Shown here in pieces: positions 17,091-26,713 of a stretch of DNA of 64,000 bases. Position 1 is the first letter of the stretch. Each line of letters begins with the position of its first letter. Position numbers and translations under genes: made by a program. Location: assembly GCF_029537235.1 (NCBI RefSeq), contig NZ_CP120638.1, positions 744,001-808,000 on the forward strand, written 5' to 3'. The notes under the pieces are model-generated. The model was not told where the DNA came from, did no database searches, and worked only from the letters and a program-made list of their open reading frames with translations. This DNA comes from Rhizobium sp. 32-5/1. GTDB taxonomy: Bacteria; Pseudomonadota; Alphaproteobacteria; Rhizobiales; Rhizobiaceae.

Positions 17091-18038
17091 TCACTCCGCC
17101 GGTTGGGCCGGGTGAAGCAAGGCCGCGCGCCGCGCGCGGCTTTCCATGATCATCGAGGTCGAATAGACCGCAAGCGCTGCCCAGATCAGGACGAAGGCGA
17201 TGAGCTTCGATGTGCCAAAGGGCTCATGGAAGACGAAAACGGCGATGATGAATATCATCGTCGGCGCGATATACTGCATGATGCCGATGGTCGAGAGACG
17301 AAGCAGCTTGGCGCCATTGGCATAGATCATCAGCGGGATGGCCGTCACCACGCCGCAGGCCAGGAGCCAGAGCACATCGGCCATGCCGGTGTCGCCGAAA
17401 TGCCCCTCGCCGCTCGCTTCCAGATAGATGATATAACCGATCGCGGGCACACTCAGCAGCAGGACCTCGAGAAAGAAGCCCTGGTTGGGGCCGACCGGCA
17501 GCGTCTTGCGGAAGAAAGCATAGAACCCCCAGGACACGGCCAGCGCCAGCGACACCCAGGGCAAGCCTCCGGCATCGAAGGCGAGAACGACGACGGCGAT
17601 GGCCGCCAGCCCGATCGCGACCATCTGGGCCGGATTGAGCTTTTCCTTGAGAAGCACGGCACCGAGGAAGATCGAAAACAGCGGATTGATATAATATCCG
17701 AGTGCGGTTTCCAGCGCACGACCAGCGCCGATCGCCCAGACATAGATGCCCCAGTTGATGGTGATCAGGACCGCCGTCAGCATGGCCATCATCAAAGTAC
17801 GCCGCGAGCGCAACGCAAGCTTGATGTCGCCGGTGCGGCCAAGAATGAGCAGCACGAGACCCGCCAGCGGCACAGACCAGACAATGCGGTGCGCCACCAC
17901 TTCAGACGCCGGAATATGCGAAACGGCCTTCATGAAAAAGGGCAGGAAACCCCAGAGAAGATAGGCCGTCAGCGCAAACGCAAAACCGCGCGGCGAATCG
18001 CCCGTTGGGACCTGGGTGGTCTTGCTCGCTTCAGCCAT
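17091..18038 (-). CDS. rarD: EamA family transporter RarD
   Basis: A 315-residue drug/metabolite transporter with ten hydrophobic helices. The N-terminal part reads FALTAYLLWGFLPFFMKA, then the RarD-typical SEVVAHRIVWSVP; the second half has the EamA repeat (LLRLSTIGIMQYIAPTMIF). RarD was named from chloramphenicol sensitivity, but the natural substrate is unknown. The ATG at 18038 is supported by the conserved first helix. It lies downstream of cimA on the same strand with a 109-base gap carrying a short perfect palindrome. No defects are seen. Confidence 0.9.
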   Translation of the reverse strand: MAEASKTTQVPTGDSPRGFAFALTAYLLWGFLPFFMKAVSHIPASEVVAHRIVWSVPLAGLVLLILGRTGDIKLALRSRRTLMMAMLTAVLITINWGIYVWAIGAGRALETALGYYINPLFSIFLGAVLLKEKLNPAQMVAIGLAAIAVVVLAFDAGGLPWVSLALAVSWGFYAFFRKTLPVGPNQGFFLEVLLLSVPAIGYIIYLEASGEGHFGDTGMADVLWLLACGVVTAIPLMIYANGAKLLRLSTIGIMQYIAPTMIFIIAVFVFHEPFGTSKLIAFVLIWAALAVYSTSMIMESRARRAALLHPAQPAE

Positions 18039-18086
18039 GGCGTTTCATCCCGAATTTCTTGTCTGTTTCGGACCGTGGTACGCCAA

Positions 18087-18102
18087 GGTGCATGAATGCA
18101 CC
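18087..18102. promoter_or_regulatory. Short palindrome upstream of rarD
   Basis: GGTGCAT-GA-ATGCACC, a 7-bp perfect inverted repeat with 2-base spacing, about 50 bases before the rarD start. The spacing suits a protein-binding site more than an RNA hairpin. Confidence 0.4.
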
Positions 18103-18147
18103 AATTCATTTCGGTGAAGGGATGATCAGGCCGACGAAACCATCCGC

Positions 18148-19764
18148 CTACTCCGCCGCCGCCAACCCCGCGTGATCGCGATTCTTCAAAAGCTTGAACA
18201 CGATCGAATCCATCAGCGCCTGGAAAGAGGCATCGATGATGTTGTCGGAGACACCAACGGTCCACCAGCGGGCGCCGGTGCCGTCGACGGATTCGATCAG
18301 CACGCGGGTGATCGCCTCGGTGCCGCCGTTGAGGATGCGGACCTTGTAGTCCACCAGTTCCAGATCCTCGATCTCCGACTGGTACTTGCCGAGATCCTTG
18401 CGTAGCGCGAGATCCAGCGCGTTGACCGGGCCGTGGCCTTCGGCGACCGACATGGTCGTTTCGCCATCGACCACGACACGCACCACGGCTTCCGACACGG
18501 TCTTCAGATTGCCGTTGGCATCGAACCGGCGCTCGACCATGACGCGGAAACTGTCGACATGGAAGAAGGCCGGTACCGATCCCAGAATGCGCTGGGCAAG
18601 GATGGCAAAGCTGGCATCCGCGCCTTCATAGGCATAGCCGGTCGCCTCGCGTTCCTTGACGATCGAGATCAGCTGGTCGAGTTTCGGATCGTCTTTCGCA
18701 ACCAGAATGCCGCGCCGCTTCAGCGCGTTGATGAAGTTGGCCTTGCCGCCCTGGTCCGAAACCATGACCTTGCGCAGGTTGCCGACCGATTCCGGGGTAA
18801 CATGCTCATAGGTGCGCGGGTCTTTCAGCAGAGCGGAAGCGTGGATGCCGGCCTTGGTCGCAAAGGCCGAGGCGCCGACATAGGGCATCTGGTGATCGGG
18901 CGAGCGGTTGAGAAGTTCGTCGAAGGAATGCGACAGCTTTGTCAGTTCCAGCAGCCGGTCGGGATCGATCGATGTCTCGAACCGGCTGGAATAGGTCTCC
19001 TTCAAGGCCAGCGTCGGGATCAGCGTCACCAGATTGGCATTGCCACAGCGCTCGCCGATGCCGTTCAGCGTGCCCTGGATCTGGCGCACGCCGGCCTCGA
19101 CGGCGGCGAGCGAATTGGCCACCGCCTGTCCGGTATCATTGTGGGCGTGAATACCGAGACTGGCGCCGGGCACGCCATGGGCGATGACGGCTGAAACAAT
19201 ATCGCGGATTTCCGGCGGCTGCGTGCCACCATTGGTGTCGCAGAGCACGACCCAGCGCGCGCCGGCGTCATAGGCCGCCTTGGCGCAGGCCAGCGCATAA
19301 GAGGGATTGGCCTTGTAGCCATCGAAGAAATGCTCGCAGTCGATCATCGCTTCCTTGCCGCTTTCAACGACGGCCGAGACCGAGGCACTGATGCTTTCGA
19401 GGTTTTCCGCGTTGGTGCAACCAAGAGCGACGCGGACATGATAGTCCCAGCTCTTGGCGACAAGACAGATCGCGTCGCTTTTCGCCTGCAGGATTGCCGC
19501 CAGCCCCGGATCGTTGGAGGCGGAGACGCCGGCGCGCTTGGTCATGCCGAAAGCAACGAAGCATGCCTTTTGTGTCCGCTTCGCCTGGAAGAAGTCCGTA
19601 TCGGTCGGGTTTGCACCGGGATAGCCGCCCTCGACATAGTCCATACCGAATTCGTCCAGCATCTTGGCAATGGCAATCTTGTCCTCGACGGAGAAGTCGA
19701 TGCCAGGCGTCTGCTGGCCGTCGCGCAGGGTGGTGTCGAAGAGGTAGATGCGTTCGCGGGTCAT
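18148..19764 (-). CDS. cimA: Citramalate synthase
   Basis: Condenses pyruvate and acetyl-CoA to (R)-citramalate, a threonine-independent entry to isoleucine. The 538-residue length and the start IYLFDTTLRDGQQTPG identify the DRE-TIM metallolyase barrel; Arg14/Asp15 and the metal histidines (GIHAHNDTGQAV) are visible. The C-terminal third is the LeuA-type allosteric/dimerisation domain, where isoleucine feedback would act. The family splits into CimA and 2-isopropylmalate synthases; length and the segment FQAKRTQKACFVAFGMTKR favour the CimA-type. Upstream lies a 141-base palindromic element, so its promoter must be close to 19765-19805 or beyond the element. Confidence 0.92.
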   Translation of the reverse strand: MTRERIYLFDTTLRDGQQTPGIDFSVEDKIAIAKMLDEFGMDYVEGGYPGANPTDTDFFQAKRTQKACFVAFGMTKRAGVSASNDPGLAAILQAKSDAICLVAKSWDYHVRVALGCTNAENLESISASVSAVVESGKEAMIDCEHFFDGYKANPSYALACAKAAYDAGARWVVLCDTNGGTQPPEIRDIVSAVIAHGVPGASLGIHAHNDTGQAVANSLAAVEAGVRQIQGTLNGIGERCGNANLVTLIPTLALKETYSSRFETSIDPDRLLELTKLSHSFDELLNRSPDHQMPYVGASAFATKAGIHASALLKDPRTYEHVTPESVGNLRKVMVSDQGGKANFINALKRRGILVAKDDPKLDQLISIVKEREATGYAYEGADASFAILAQRILGSVPAFFHVDSFRVMVERRFDANGNLKTVSEAVVRVVVDGETTMSVAEGHGPVNALDLALRKDLGKYQSEIEDLELVDYKVRILNGGTEAITRVLIESVDGTGARWWTVGVSDNIIDASFQALMDSIVFKLLKNRDHAGLAAAE

Positions 19765-19805
19765 GGGTGTGATTCCAGATCGAGGGCCGGTTTATGCGGA
19801 CGCAT

Positions 19806-19946
19806 ACCCCCTCTGTCGGCGACGCCGACATCTCCCCCACAAGGGGAGATCGGCCGCTGGCTCTGTGCCCGCCAATTTTGGGACGTCGAAAAGCTCGCGA
19901 ATGATCTCCCCTTGTGGGGGAGATGTCACGGAGTGACAGAGGGGGT
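19806..19946. repeat. Intergenic palindromic element, family A, copy 1
   Basis: Two inverted arms of about 45 bases: 19806-19850 (ACCCCCTCTGTCGGCGACGC..) and 19902-19946 (ending GTGACAGAGGGGGT). Each arm contains a smaller hairpin (GTCGGCGACGCCGAC; GTCACGGAGTGAC) and the CTCCCC-x-GGGGAG core. The centre is unrelated to copy 2. The structure resembles rhizobial intergenic mosaic (RIME-type) elements. Confidence 0.85.
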
Positions 19947-19968
19947 GCAAACGGGATACGCAGTCATA

Positions 19969-20967
<999 letters not shown>

Positions 20968-21438
20968 TCAGGCGTCGGGAAACTGCGGCCAGACTTCAGT
21001 GTCGTGATCCGGATGCTGGAAAGAGATGGTCGCTTCCTGGCGCATGTAGAAATCGGGATCGTCATGCACCGGCTGGTCGAAAATCTCGGTCACCCAGGCA
21101 TTGCGGGCGGCGAAATTCACCTGGATCTGCGGCATCAGATCGGAGCGATCGTCGAAGGCGCCGATGGCGATTTCGAGGCCGCCGGGGTGTTTGTAGGTCA
21201 AAGGCGTGCCGCAGGCGGCGCAGAAACCGCGGGCGATATTGATCGAGGACTGGAAATAACTCGGCTCGCCGCGTGTCCATTCCGTCTCGCCCTTGACCGT
21301 GACCAGTGGGCCGAAAAAGCCACCGAATGCCTTTTGGCACATGCGGCAATGGCAGATCGACGGGCGGCCCAACGCCCCATGAATGCGAAAACGCACGGCG
21401 CCACACTGGCAGCCTCCGGTTCGAACGGTCTCTGTCAT
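20968..21438 (-). CDS. GFA family (Mss4-like zinc fold) protein, second of a tandem pair
   Basis: A 156-residue protein of the glutathione-dependent formaldehyde-activating (GFA) fold. The zinc ligands appear as GGCQCGAVRF, CHCRMCQKAFGG and GFCAACGTPL, the standard CxC...CxxC...CxxC set. It starts with ATG 21438, overlapping the stop of its upstream neighbour by 4 bases. That neighbour is a paralogue sharing most motif positions, so the two arose by tandem duplication. GFA members rarely have proven glutathione-formaldehyde activity; here no formaldehyde genes are nearby, so substrate is open. The C-terminal end HPDHDTEVWP is nearly identical to the paralogue's. Confidence 0.9.
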   Translation of the reverse strand: MTETVRTGGCQCGAVRFRIHGALGRPSICHCRMCQKAFGGFFGPLVTVKGETEWTRGEPSYFQSSINIARGFCAACGTPLTYKHPGGLEIAIGAFDDRSDLMPQIQVNFAARNAWVTEIFDQPVHDDPDFYMRQEATISFQHPDHDTEVWPQFPDA

Positions 21439-21917
21439 TTGAATTTCTCCGGTGGCCAGGTTTCGGTGTCGTGATCGGGGTGCTGGTAGGAAACAAGGGT
21501 GGCAAGAAAGGAGACCGCATCCTGATCGGCCATCGTATCCTCGCCCGGCAGGTCCGGGATGTGATCGACGTAGGAGAGCTTGCCCTCGATGCCCCACTGG
21601 ATCTTCGGCACGATGGTTTCTGGATCATCGAAGACGGCGATTGCCAGACCGATGCCATCCGGTGCTTCGTAGCATAGCGGCGTGCCGCAATCGCCACAGA
21701 AGCCACGCTTGACGGCATTCGACGAATGGAAATATTTGGGTTCGCCGCGTGTAAAGGCGAGTTTTGCATTGTGCAAGGAGACGAGCGGCGCATAGAAATT
21801 GCCGAACGCCTTCTGGCACATGCGGCAATGGCAGACCGAGGCATCGCCGAGTTGGCCGTTCACCCGGAAACGCACCGCGCCGCACTGGCAGCCGCCGGTT
21901 TGGATGGGTTTGGTCAT
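21435..21917 (-). CDS. GFA family (Mss4-like zinc fold) protein, first of a tandem pair
   Basis: A 160-residue paralogue of the next gene with the same zinc ligands (GGCQCGAVRF, CHCRMCQKAFGN, GFCGDCGTPL) and the same end (HPDHDTETWP). The two differ mainly in the middle, where this copy has KLSYVDHIPDLPGEDTMADQ. It overlaps the DUF559 gene upstream and the second GFA gene downstream by 4 bases each (ATGA), indicating a tightly coupled three-gene unit. The likely role is as for the neighbour: a small zinc protein, possibly acting on glutathione adducts, unproven. Confidence 0.9.
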   Translation of the reverse strand: MTKPIQTGGCQCGAVRFRVNGQLGDASVCHCRMCQKAFGNFYAPLVSLHNAKLAFTRGEPKYFHSSNAVKRGFCGDCGTPLCYEAPDGIGLAIAVFDDPETIVPKIQWGIEGKLSYVDHIPDLPGEDTMADQDAVSFLATLVSYQHPDHDTETWPPEKFK

Positions 21918-22234
21918 GATCGGTCCTTTCCGAGCACTTTCAGGATGTGAAGGCAGACACCATCGATGTCTTTCAGAACATCCTCATTCCAGAAGCGCAG
22001 AACAGTCCATCCATCGGTTTCAAGGCGTTTTGTCCGCTGGGCGTCATAGGCCGTATTCTGATCGACAGCGTGCTGCGATCCATCGAGCTCAACGACCAAG
22101 CGTTGCTCCGCGCAGACAAAATCGACGATATAGCCTGCGATCGGTAGTTGACGCCGGAAGCCGAGCCCTATGAGGCGATGGGCGCGCACGGCGTTCCAGA
22201 ATTTCAGCTCAGCATCAGTCAGGTTTTTTCGCAT
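21914..22234 (-). CDS. DUF559 domain protein (Vsr/endonuclease-like fold)
   Basis: A 106-residue protein beginning MRKNLTDAELKFWNAVRAHR, the DUF559 opening. It has the restriction-endonuclease-like core GYIVDFVCAEQRLVVELDGSQH, quoted here as IVDFVC and VVELDGSQH, then RLETDGWTVLRFWNEDVL. The Asp, Glu and Gln residues in this core correspond to the PD-(D/E)xK catalytic pattern seen in Vsr-like nucleases. Function of DUF559 is unknown; some are thought to be DNA nicking enzymes. It is the first gene of the coupled DUF559-GFA-GFA unit. A family A palindromic element lies just upstream. Confidence 0.9.
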   Translation of the reverse strand: MRKNLTDAELKFWNAVRAHRLIGLGFRRQLPIAGYIVDFVCAEQRLVVELDGSQHAVDQNTAYDAQRTKRLETDGWTVLRFWNEDVLKDIDGVCLHILKVLGKDRS

Positions 22235-22284
22235 ATGACGCGCATTTGCGCGTGCTTTCAGGGGACTGGCGTATGCGGCAAGAT

Positions 22285-22503
22285 ACCCCCTCTGTCACTT
22301 CGTGACATCTCCCCCACAAGGGGGAGATCGATCGCGGCCAGCATCCCGCCCCGAATGTTCGTCCGTAGATTGCGCAAACAACCCAGCGGAATCAAGCATC
22401 TCAGGCTCAGTCAACCGCAGGTCGAAGCGCTCAGCGGGAAAGTTGCCGCGGGCTCCCGATCTCTCCCCTTGTGGGGGAGATGTCACGAAGTGACAGAGGG
22501 GGT
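22285..22503. repeat. Intergenic palindromic element, family A, copy 2
   Basis: Arms at 22285-22328 and about 22459-22503 match copy 1 (CCCCCTCTGTCACTTCGTGACATCTCCCCC and its complement, each split here only for description). The inner 130 bases differ from copy 1, so the arms move or are conserved independently of the centre. It sits between cysS and DUF559 and fills that gap. Confidence 0.85.
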
Positions 22504-22520
22504 AGCCGCAGCAAAGAACA

Positions 22521-24020
22521 TTACCGCTTGACCTCCCACGTCGTCACGCGCTCGCCAGTCGCTGCATCCTTGCTGTCCTTGAGCTGGATGCCCTTGGCGA
22601 GCAGCTCGTCGCGGATCTTGTCAGCTTCAGCGAAGTTTTTGGCTGCTAGGAAAGCGAGACGTCCCTCAATCAGCCGATTGAGGATTTGAATAGGAAAAAT
22701 TTTGGCTGCAGCGGCAATATCCTCTGGTGTCTGAAACTGAGCCGCATACTTGGAATACTCAGCCCGCTCAAGCGCTCCACTTAGCTGATCTTGATAGTGC
22801 TTCGCATCTTTTACGAGCCCTAAAAATGTCAATGACTGTCCCAGCCTCAACCGAGCCTCTTCGTCTGAGCGTGCAGCGATGGATAGGGCGTCCATCCTTG
22901 TGAAGGCTCTGTGAGCGTTCAAGTCATCGAACAACGCAGATAGCATTTCCTTATCAGGCGACGGCATCAATTGGTAAGCCATTAGGGAGCCAATGGCTCT
23001 TTTCCATTTTTGAAGCCGGTTCTCCGCCTCCTCCAGCCGCTTGATCGAGAAATCGATCGGCTCGCGATAATGCGTCATCAGCATGGCCAGTCGCAGCACT
23101 TCGCCCGGCCATTTGCGACCCCCGAATTTCTCCGTGTGCAGCAACTCCTGGATGGTGACGAAATTGCCTTCGGATTTCGACATCTTGCGGCCTTCGACCT
23201 GCAGGAAGCCGTTGTGCATCCAGACATTGGCCATGACAGCCGTGCCATGGGCGCAACGCGACTGGGCGATTTCGTTTTCGTGGTGCGGGAAGATCAGGTC
23301 TAGGCCGCCGCCGTGGATGTCGAAGGTCTGGCCCAGATAACGCTCGCTCATCGCCGAGCATTCGATATGCCAGCCGGGCCGGCCGCGACCCCAGGGGCTT
23401 TCCCAGCCGGGTTCGTTGTCGGAAGACAGCTTCCAGAGAACGAAATCCTGCGGGTTCTTCTTGTGCGCCTCGACCGCGATGCGGGCGCCGGCCTGCTGCT
23501 CGTCCAGCGGACGCTTGGAGAGCTGGCCGTAATCCGCCATGGATTTCGTGTCGAACAGCACCTCGCCGGCGGCCACATAGGCATGGCCCTTGGCGATCAG
23601 CTTTTCGATGATCTCGACCATTTGCGCGATGTTGTCGGTCGCGCGCGGCTGGTGCGTCGGATCGAGGCAGCCGAGCGCCTTTGCATCATCGAGAAACTGC
23701 GTCTCGGTCTTTTCGGTGACGGCGCGAATGGCGTCGTTGAGCGGAAGGTCCGGAAAATCGCGTAGCGCCCGTGCATTGATCTTGTCATCGACGTCGGTGA
23801 TGTTTCGCGCATAGGTGACGTGCGCCTCGCCATAGACATGGCGCAGCAGCCGGTAGAGCACATCGAAGACAATGACCGGGCGGGCATTGCCGATATGGGC
23901 GAAATCATAGACCGTCGGGCCGCAGACATACATGCGGACATTGGTGGGATCGATCGGCTGGAAATCGACCTTCTCGCGCGTCAGCGTGTTGTAGAGTTTC
24001 AATGCCGGCAGGTCTTCCAT
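22521..24020 (-). CDS. cysS: Cysteinyl-tRNA synthetase
   Basis: Class I aminoacyl-tRNA synthetase charging tRNA-Cys. HIGH-type motif is seen in [11 protein letters not shown], the zinc ligands in [10 protein letters not shown] and the later Cys/His residues ([15 protein letters not shown]), and KMSKSEGN is present. From ATG 24020 (GGAG 6 bases upstream) it has 499 residues; ATGs at 24038 and 24032 are in-frame alternatives. The 3' part of the gene is odd: from about 22621 to 22980 the GC content falls to roughly 50% by hand count, against over 60% in flanking DNA, with codon use unlike the neighbours. The protein still reads as a normal CysS C-terminal domain, so this looks like recombination with a divergent allele. 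Confidence 0.95.
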   Translation of the reverse strand: MEDLPALKLYNTLTREKVDFQPIDPTNVRMYVCGPTVYDFAHIGNARPVIVFDVLYRLLRHVYGEAHVTYARNITDVDDKINARALRDFPDLPLNDAIRAVTEKTETQFLDDAKALGCLDPTHQPRATDNIAQMVEIIEKLIAKGHAYVAAGEVLFDTKSMADYGQLSKRPLDEQQAGARIAVEAHKKNPQDFVLWKLSSDNEPGWESPWGRGRPGWHIECSAMSERYLGQTFDIHGGGLDLIFPHHENEIAQSRCAHGTAVMANVWMHNGFLQVEGRKMSKSEGNFVTIQELLHTEKFGGRKWPGEVLRLAMLMTHYREPIDFSIKRLEEAENRLQKWKRAIGSLMAYQLMPSPDKEMLSALFDDLNAHRAFTRMDALSIAARSDEEARLRLGQSLTFLGLVKDAKHYQDQLSGALERAEYSKYAAQFQTPEDIAAAAKIFPIQILNRLIEGRLAFLAAKNFAEADKIRDELLAKGIQLKDSKDAATGERVTTWEVKR

Positions 24021-24038
24021 CCCAGTCTCCATTCCCAA

Positions 24039-24323
24039 ATGCGTCGTCGATCAAACGTCAGCCGTCCGGCTGGCCCGTCGCGTTTGTCATCTTGGTTTTT
24101 GGGAGACGAAAACGGCCAGGCCAGCGAAGCGCTAGCGAATAATGATCCGGCAGATGCAGATGATCGTTTTCATGGGCAGCGTTATCGCGCCTGCAAGACT
24201 TGTGGTCAAGGGGTCAGCGAGGCGCAAGTTCGATATGTTGCGATACTGGCAAAACGGTCATTGTTTTGTCATGATTGCGCTTATCTGGAGCAACCGGAAT
24301 CCGGAGAAAACAACGCCGCATAA
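24039..24323 (+). CDS. Possible small zinc-ribbon protein (94 aa)
   Basis: A frame from ATG 24039 to TAA 24323 ends with a convincing zinc-ribbon pattern: CKTCG, 21 residues, then CHDC, followed by a short acidic tail. The N-terminal half is Arg/Ser/Asp-rich and has no recognised domain. Transcribed divergently from cysS, it begins next to the cysS start. No clear ribosome-binding site precedes the ATG, and the true start may lie further inside (for example TTG near 24097). The paired CxxC motifs are unlikely by chance in a non-coding frame, which is why I report it. Confidence 0.5.
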   Translation: MRRRSNVSRPAGPSRLSSWFLGDENGQASEALANNDPADADDRFHGQRYRACKTCGQGVSEAQVRYVAILAKRSLFCHDCAYLEQPESGENNAA

Positions 24324-24424
24324 TCTGGCCTGTTTCCTCAGGAACAATAAGGGAAGCCGTTTTCGGAGAAATGATCCGGGAACGAAGCGACCCGATCTAG
24401 GGAAACACCATAGGAGAGTTTGAA

Positions 24425-24580
24425 ATGTCCGCCACCAAGACCGACAAGAACAGCCCGCGACCGGCGGAAAATCTTGTCGAACAATATCGCCCGCTTGGCC
24501 TGAAGGCCGTTCTCGCTGCCGCCCTGCAGGTGAAGAAAAAGCCGGTGAAGGCGACGTCGAAGACCAAGCTGCCGGCCTGA
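24425..24580 (+). CDS. Small conserved basic protein (51 aa)
   Basis: ATG 24425 is preceded by AGGAGA about 7 bases upstream and opens a 51-residue frame to TGA 24580. The sequence has a Lys/Pro-rich start, a central part with NLVEQYRPLGLKAVLAAALQ, and a Lys-rich end. The central helix and basic ends resemble short rhizobial proteins of unknown function. It has no membrane helix. It sits between the possible zinc-ribbon gene and the SRAP gene, and is too short for a standard length cutoff. Its start and stop are clear; biological role is unknown. Confidence 0.65.
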   Translation: MSATKTDKNSPRPAENLVEQYRPLGLKAVLAAALQVKKKPVKATSKTKLPA

Positions 24581-24611
24581 CGGCACCCCCGCTGTTCATT
24601 GCCTGATGACG

Positions 24612-25375
24612 TTAAAACAGGGAGAGCTGTGTCGATTTCGGCGCAGCTTGAGGCTCTGTATTGCGACGCGGGCGCGGCGTCACCGGCGTCTGCAGGTCCG
24701 CGCCGACATTGGCGACCTTGTTGACCTTGTCGGAGACGGCGATCGCCTCGAAATAATCGTCTTCCGCCTGAACCATCAGGTTGGCGACGTCACGCGGCTC
24801 CTGCGTGCGGCAATCGAGCCAGCGGGAAAATCTTCCGGCTTGATCACAACAGGCATGCGGTCGTGGATCTCGCCGATCGTGGTATTGGCGGCTACGGTGA
24901 GAATCGCGGCCGTATCCACCTCCGAGCCATCCGCCGACGCCCAGGTTTCCATCAGACCGGCAAAGGCGACGACACCGCCATTGCGCGGCCTGATCCAGTA
25001 GGCTTGCGAGGGCTCGCCGCTTTCTTTGGGCGGCCGGTGCCATTCGTAGAAGCCGGAGACCGGAACGAGAATGCGGCGATGGCGCATGGCCGCCTTGAAG
25101 GATGCCTTTTCAGCAGCAGTCTCGGCGCGGGCATTGATCAAAAGCGGAAAATCGCGCGGGTCCTTGACCCAGGACGGTGTCAGCCCCCAGCGAACAAGAA
25201 TGGCCTTGCGCTCCGGAAGATTGCTGCCGGGACTGGCGCGCTCGCCTGCCATGACGATGAGAATCGGCTGCGTCGGCGCGATATTATAGCGCGCCGGAAA
25301 TCCCTCGACTTCCAGAAGACCGAATATATCCTGCAAGTCCCTCGGGCTTGCTGTCAGCGCAAATCGTCCGCACAT
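24612..25375 (-). CDS. SRAP (SOS response-associated peptidase/HMCES) protein, frameshifted near 24830
   Basis: SRAP proteins form a covalent thiazolidine link to abasic sites in single-stranded DNA through Cys2, shielding them. ATG 25375 gives MCGRFALT with Cys2 in place. Other family motifs are YNIAPTQ (Asn and active-site region), WGLTPSW, NARAET (catalytic Glu) and the His in GEIHDRMPVV. The frame breaks after KPEDFP near 24827-24832: adding one T to the four-T run restores RWLDCRTQ and the rest, ending QLSLF at TAA 24612. Repaired length is about 254 residues, normal for the family. I read the break as a sequencing error rather than a dead gene. Confidence 0.88.
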
Positions 25376-25435
25376 GACATTCAAATGGCATTTCGCCTAA
25401 GGTGGGTCAACGATTTGAAAGTACCGGATCAGAAA

Positions 25436-25854
25436 ATGCCCCCTTCGCCCCAACTCGCCTCCTCCGCCGTTCTTGAGCGTGGCGGTCGCTATCTTCTCGT
25501 GCGGCGCGCCAACCCGCCATCGGCGGATATGTTCGCTTTCCCCGGCGGCCGGGCCGAGCCCGGAGAAACGCCGGCGGAGACGGCCTTGCGCGAATTCCAT
25601 GAAGAAACCGGGATCGCTGCGCGCAACCCCATTCTGTTCGAAACCTACGACCTGCCGCCGCAGACTGCCGATGGCGTCACGGCCCGGCATTTTTCCTCTC
25701 GGTCTTCACCGTCGATGCCGATCCGGACAGCGAGGCCATAGCCGGCGACGATGCAGCCGCAATCGGCTGGTACACGCCGGACGAAATCCTCACACTGCCG
25801 GTGCCGGACAGTGTGCGTCATTGCGTGGCGAAACTGCAGGGCGAGTGCGCATGA
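25436..25854 (+). CDS. Nudix hydrolase, frameshifted near 25690
   Basis: A 139-residue Nudix protein when repaired. The Nudix box is complete: GGRAEPGETPAETALREFHEETGI has the pattern G-x5-E-x7-R-E-x2-E-E-x-G (key residues Arg, Glu, Glu, Glu). The frame fails at 25690-25695: one extra T in the TTTTT run restores HFFLSVFTVDADP and the remaining sequence to TGA 25854. The stop overlaps the ATG of the next gene (ATGA), showing coupling. The substrate is unknown; many small alphaproteobacterial Nudix enzymes act on ADP-ribose or damaged nucleotides. The start ATG 25436 lacks a strong ribosome-binding site. Confidence 0.85.
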
Positions 25855-26303
25855 CCACCGATCGAAGGACGTTCCATACCCAAGCCCGCGCAGTTTTGGC
25901 CTGCGCGCTCCTGCTTTTGCCCTCCAGTGCCAACGCGCAGGACGCAAAGCCCGCAGCAGAAACGCCCGTGGAAACACCTGTTATCGCCGAGGAAAAGCCA
26001 GCGCCCTATGATCCGCAACTGGTCAGGCTCTCGGAAATTCTCGGTTCGGTGCAGTATCTACGCACGCTGTGCAAAGGCGAAGGTGACGATGGCTGGCGGC
26101 AGGCGATGCAGCAACTGATCGACCAGGAGGCGGCCAACGAGGTGCGCCGGCGCGAACGTTTTACCGCCGCCTTCAACCGCGGCTACCGCACGTTTGCCTC
26201 GGTTTATACGACCTGTACTGAACCTGCGGTTGTCGCAGAGCAGCGATACCGTGCCGAAGGGGCAACACTTGCTTCGGAAATAGTCGCGCGATTCGGAAAT
26301 TAA
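25851..26303 (+). CDS. TIGR02301 family exported protein
   Basis: A 150-residue protein with a signal peptide (residues about 1-27; hydrophobic VLACALLLLPSSANAQ, cleavage after Ala). It has the family core PQLVRLSEILGSVQYLRTLC and a second conserved Cys in TTCTEPAV. The TIGR02301 family is restricted to alphaproteobacteria and has no assigned function. Its two Cys residues could form a disulfide in the periplasm. It overlaps the preceding Nudix gene by 4 bases. No defects are seen. Confidence 0.85.
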   Translation: MTTDRRTFHTQARAVLACALLLLPSSANAQDAKPAAETPVETPVIAEEKPAPYDPQLVRLSEILGSVQYLRTLCKGEGDDGWRQAMQQLIDQEAANEVRRRERFTAAFNRGYRTFASVYTTCTEPAVVAEQRYRAEGATLASEIVARFGN

Positions 26304-26429
26304 GGGGAAATTAACCTCTTTCTTCAGGACCCCGTGTCGTTTTGGGAAAAGGCTGCTAATGATATTAAGAGAGTGGTAAGAAGTGGCGCCGGGTGATTTA
26401 CCGGGGCGAGTAAAGAGCGTGAAATCTGC

Positions 26430-26699
26430 ATGGAACGTATGATGGAACCCAGCCTGAATGACATCGACGACATGATCGTTCATGAAAAAATGCAGGCTGC
26501 GCTTGAACATCAGAACGAAGCGTGGGCGGATGGAATGGCTGATGGCATCGAGCCGGAAATCATTGCAGACGCTGCCATTGCGCTGGCCATGCGCGAGACG
26601 ATACGCCTGCATGGTGAAGGCGGTGCCGAGGCGATGCTGGAATCGCTTCGCGAGCGCATGCTTGCCGGGGAATTCTCGCCGGAACGGACGCTGCAATAA
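26430..26699 (+). CDS. Conserved hypothetical protein (89 aa)
   Basis: An 89-residue acidic protein rich in Met and Glu/Asp (MERMMEPSLNDIDDMIV at the start). It looks wholly helical, with repeated hydrophobic spacing in DAAIALAMRETIRLHGEGGA. No membrane helix or known domain is visible. The ATG at 26430 follows a weak GAG-type site. It is followed after 14 bases by the next gene, so the two may be co-transcribed. Related short proteins occur in rhizobia, but I do not recognise a function. Confidence 0.65.
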   Translation: MERMMEPSLNDIDDMIVHEKMQAALEHQNEAWADGMADGIEPEIIADAAIALAMRETIRLHGEGGAEAMLESLRERMLAGEFSPERTLQ

Positions 26700-26713
26700 A
26701 CTTCGAGGCTGTC

